Origin: Arsukibacterium sp. MJ3
GTDB lineage: Bacteria; Pseudomonadota; Gammaproteobacteria; Enterobacterales; Alteromonadaceae
Assembly: GCF_000987765.1 (NCBI RefSeq)
Contig: NZ_LAHP01000007.1
Span: 62,001-126,000 of the forward strand
Length of the DNA stretch: 64,000 nt
Reading direction: 5' to 3'
A model generated the notes under the pieces. The model ran no database searches, was not told where the DNA came from, and saw nothing but the letters and a program-made list of their open reading frames with translations. The position numbers and the translations under genes were made by a program. Shown piece after piece: positions 61,994 to 64,000 of this stretch (position 1 is its first letter; each line of letters opens with the position of its first letter).

Positions 61994-64000
61994 ATGAAAA
62001 AAATATCATTAACCGCCGTATTGCTGCTGGCAGCCCTTAGTGGATGTAGCGGCAAAGATGCTGCCGAACACTACCAAGACGCCTTAAAATTTAGCCAAAA
62101 CAACCAATATAATGCGGCTGTTATTGAGTTGAAATCGGCTATTTCTCAGGCACCGGAAAATATTGATTACCGTTTGTTACTGGCCAGAGTTTACTTAAAC
62201 GTAGGCGATGTTGTTTCGGCAGAAAAAGAATACGAACGGGCGCTAAGCAATGGTGCGGATGCTGAAAGTATTGCCATTGAAACTATTCAAGCCAGTTACC
62301 TGGCAGAAAACTATCAAAAAGTTTTAAGTTTATTTACTGAAACTGCCGGCTTAAGCACTGCCACAGAGCATTATTTGCAGTTTTACCGGGCGTTAGCAGA
62401 AGTAGAGTTAGGGGCAGCTGACAACGCGGTAGATATTTTTGATAAATTAGTTAATAGTGAATATACCGATTTAGCCCGTTATTCAGAAGCGGCATTACTG
62501 CTAAATGCCCGTAATATTGATGAAGCACTAACTGCGGTTAACCAAATAGCTAAAGATAGCGTTATTGCTAAAGAAGCGCTGCTATTAACCGCCCAGTTAC
62601 AGTTGCTGGCAACGCAAACAGACGATGCCATTGTTAATTTGCAAAATTACATTGCTAAGGTACCACGAGCCTTAAAAGTACGTTTACTGCTGGCGCAAAC
62701 CTATGTGCAGCAGCAGCAGTTTCCTGCAGCCGATGAACAGTTGGTGTATATTTTACAACTGGCGCCAGAACATGGCCTAAGTAACTACTTAAAAGCGGTT
62801 ATAGAATATCAAAAGCAAAACTACCCTGTTGCAAAAGAGCACATTGACAAAGCAATAAGTGCCCGCTTTAGCAATGCCCCCAGCCGGATTTTAGCCGGCA
62901 TTACCAGCCATCAGCTTGGCCTGGAAGTGCAGGCGCTTAGCCATTTAAGTGCTGTTAAAGACAGCTTACATACTTACCCACCAGCGCAGCGACTGTACTC
63001 GTTATTACAATTGCGCGCCGGCGAAACGTCTGACGCAGCAGAAAACCTAAGTAAAGCAGATTTTAGTGAGCAAGATTTATCGCTAGTGGCCAGTACAGCG
63101 TTTCAGCTTATTAGCCAGGGCGACGATAGCATGGCGGCGAACATTATTAGCCGCTACGAGAATATGGTGGTGTCGCAGGATGGCCGCTCGCTTAGCACCT
63201 TGGGCAGCCTAAAGTTGGGCTTACCTGATCGCAACGCAGAGGGTATTCAAAACCTGGAGCAGGCACTGATGCTTGACCCGGCCATGCATGATACCCGCTT
63301 GGTATTGGCTGGCAGTTATATTCGACAAAAGCAGTTTGATAAAGCAGCGGCGCTGGCCGATGAATGGTTAAAAACCGCTGAAACCCGCAATGCTGGCTAT
63401 AACCTGAAAGCCCTAACGTACTTGCTGCAAAAAGATTTAGACAACGGCAAGTTAATGTTGGCCGAAGCGCAAAAAGCTGACAGTGAAAATGTGTTTACCC
63501 TTTATATGTTGGCTGCTGTTGCCCGCGACGAAAATAACATTGAGCAAAGCGATAACTTGTTAAAGCAAGCCATAGCGCTGCGTTCAGATTATGTGCCGGC
63601 GTTAATTGCTATTTTTAGCTCGATGCAACAACAAGGTACGCCAGAAGTTGGCCTGGAAATAGTAGAGCGTGCACATAAAACCCATGTTGATAATAATCAG
63701 ATAAGAATGTTGCTGGCTAATATATACCGTAGCCAAAACAACTTTGCTGAAGTAATTAGTATTATGCAGCCGGTAACCGATACCCAACAACAATTTACGC
63801 CGGCGTTTTACACGTTAATGGTAAATGCTTATGTTAGAACCGACCAGGCTGATAAGGCATTAGCCTTAGCCGAACGCTGGTTTAACAGCGACGATAAAAA
63901 CATTCAAGCGGGTTTAGCCTATAGCAACTTACTGGCTAATGCGCGTCGCTTTAAAGATGCGATTGTAGTGCTAGATAAGCAACTTAAACTATTTCCAAAA
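61994..64000 (+). CDS. prsT: PEP-CTERM system TPR-repeat lipoprotein PrsT (cut by window edge)
   Basis: The frame is open to the right edge (669 codons visible), so the gene continues past the window. It begins with a lipoprotein signal (LTAVLLLAALSGCSG; Cys17) followed by many TPR units of the family form (YQDALKFSQNNQYNAAVIELKSA type). PrsT is a periplasmic or outer-membrane lipoprotein of about 900 residues in XrtA systems and is thought to act in assembly or export. AAAGGAG lies 9 nt before the ATG; the previous gene ends 38 nt upstream. Confidence 0.92.
   Translation, partial: MKKISLTAVLLLAALSGCSGKDAAEHYQDALKFSQNNQYNAAVIELKSAISQAPENIDYRLLLARVYLNVGDVVSAEKEYERALSNGADAESIAIETIQASYLAENYQKVLSLFTETAGLSTATEHYLQFYRALAEVELGAADNAVDIFDKLVNSEYTDLARYSEAALLLNARNIDEALTAVNQIAKDSVIAKEALLLTAQLQLLATQTDDAIVNLQNYIAKVPRALKVRLLLAQTYVQQQQFPAADEQLVYILQLAPEHGLSNYLKAVIEYQKQNYPVAKEHIDKAISARFSNAPSRILAGITSHQLGLEVQALSHLSAVKDSLHTYPPAQRLYSLLQLRAGETSDAAENLSKADFSEQDLSLVASTAFQLISQGDDSMAANIISRYENMVVSQDGRSLSTLGSLKLGLPDRNAEGIQNLEQALMLDPAMHDTRLVLAGSYIRQKQFDKAAALADEWLKTAETRNAGYNLKALTYLLQKDLDNGKLMLAEAQKADSENVFTLYMLAAVARDENNIEQSDNLLKQAIALRSDYVPALIAIFSSMQQQGTPEVGLEIVERAHKTHVDNNQIRMLLANIYRSQNNFAEVISIMQPVTDTQQQFTPAFYTLMVNAYVRTDQADKALALAERWFNSDDKNIQAGLAYSNLLANARRFKDAIVVLDKQLKLFPK

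Overview
The window looks like a chromosomal segment from a gammaproteobacterium of the Rheinheimera / Arsukibacterium / Alishewanella kind. That placement is inferred from gene content and synteny (folX next to yfcH, tesA divergent from ybbA-ybbP, a PhoPQ-like pair, marine-type EPS genes), not from a marker gene. No insertion sequence, CRISPR array, rRNA or replication origin was seen.

Region 1 (1-12.0 kb) is mostly core genome: the 3' end of a batD-like gene, putP, an EAL-HDOD signalling protein, a comEA-like DNA-binding protein, a PepSY / response regulator / histidine kinase trio, folX-yfcH, and a YbbAP-type ABC transporter divergent from the esterase gene tesA. Region 2 (11.9-12.75 kb) is a minus-strand tRNA operon (tRNA-Ala-GGC followed by three tRNA-Glu-TTC) with a near-consensus promoter and a GC-rich discriminator.

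Region 3 (12.75-64 kb, running off the right edge) is a very large exosortase A (XrtA, PEP-CTERM) exopolysaccharide locus. It opens with an XrtA-associated ATPase (+), followed by a minus-strand export block: outer-membrane barrel, BY-type tyrosine kinase, chain-length determinant and Wza-like lipoprotein. A divergent run of 17 plus-strand genes (18.8-41.2 kb) then encodes the initiating sugar transferase, deacetylase, FemAB-like protein, XrtA fused to EpsI, glycosyltransferases, two tandem asparagine-synthase-like amidotransferases, an AlgD-like dehydrogenase, a transglutaminase-like membrane protein, a Wzy/ligase, a CapK-like adenylate-forming enzyme, a PL14-like lyase, a Wzx flippase and a second deacetylase.

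A minus-strand islet (41.2-47.2 kb) carries three ATP-grasp ligases, a GNAT acetyltransferase, a Stf0 sulfotransferase gene broken by one in-frame TGA inside its PAPS-binding motif, and a secreted TPR protein. Plus-strand genes (47.4-54.5 kb) follow: a glycosyltransferase, a third asparagine-synthase homologue without the Cys2 nucleophile, a third deacetylase, a small ORF and three GNAT/CelD-like transferases, then a DegT-like protein on the minus strand. The right part (55.7-64 kb) holds the conserved XrtA metabolic module: hydrolases 2 and 1, PLP decarboxylase, AMP-forming ligase and acyl carrier protein, followed by a WecC-like dehydrogenase and the start of the TPR lipoprotein PrsT.

Together the genes describe synthesis, decoration (deacetylation, amidation, probably amino-acid ligation, formerly or conditionally sulfation), polymerisation and export of an acidic polysaccharide, coupled to a protein-sorting enzyme. 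No PEP-CTERM substrate protein and no PrsK/PrsR regulator pair is visible in this window.
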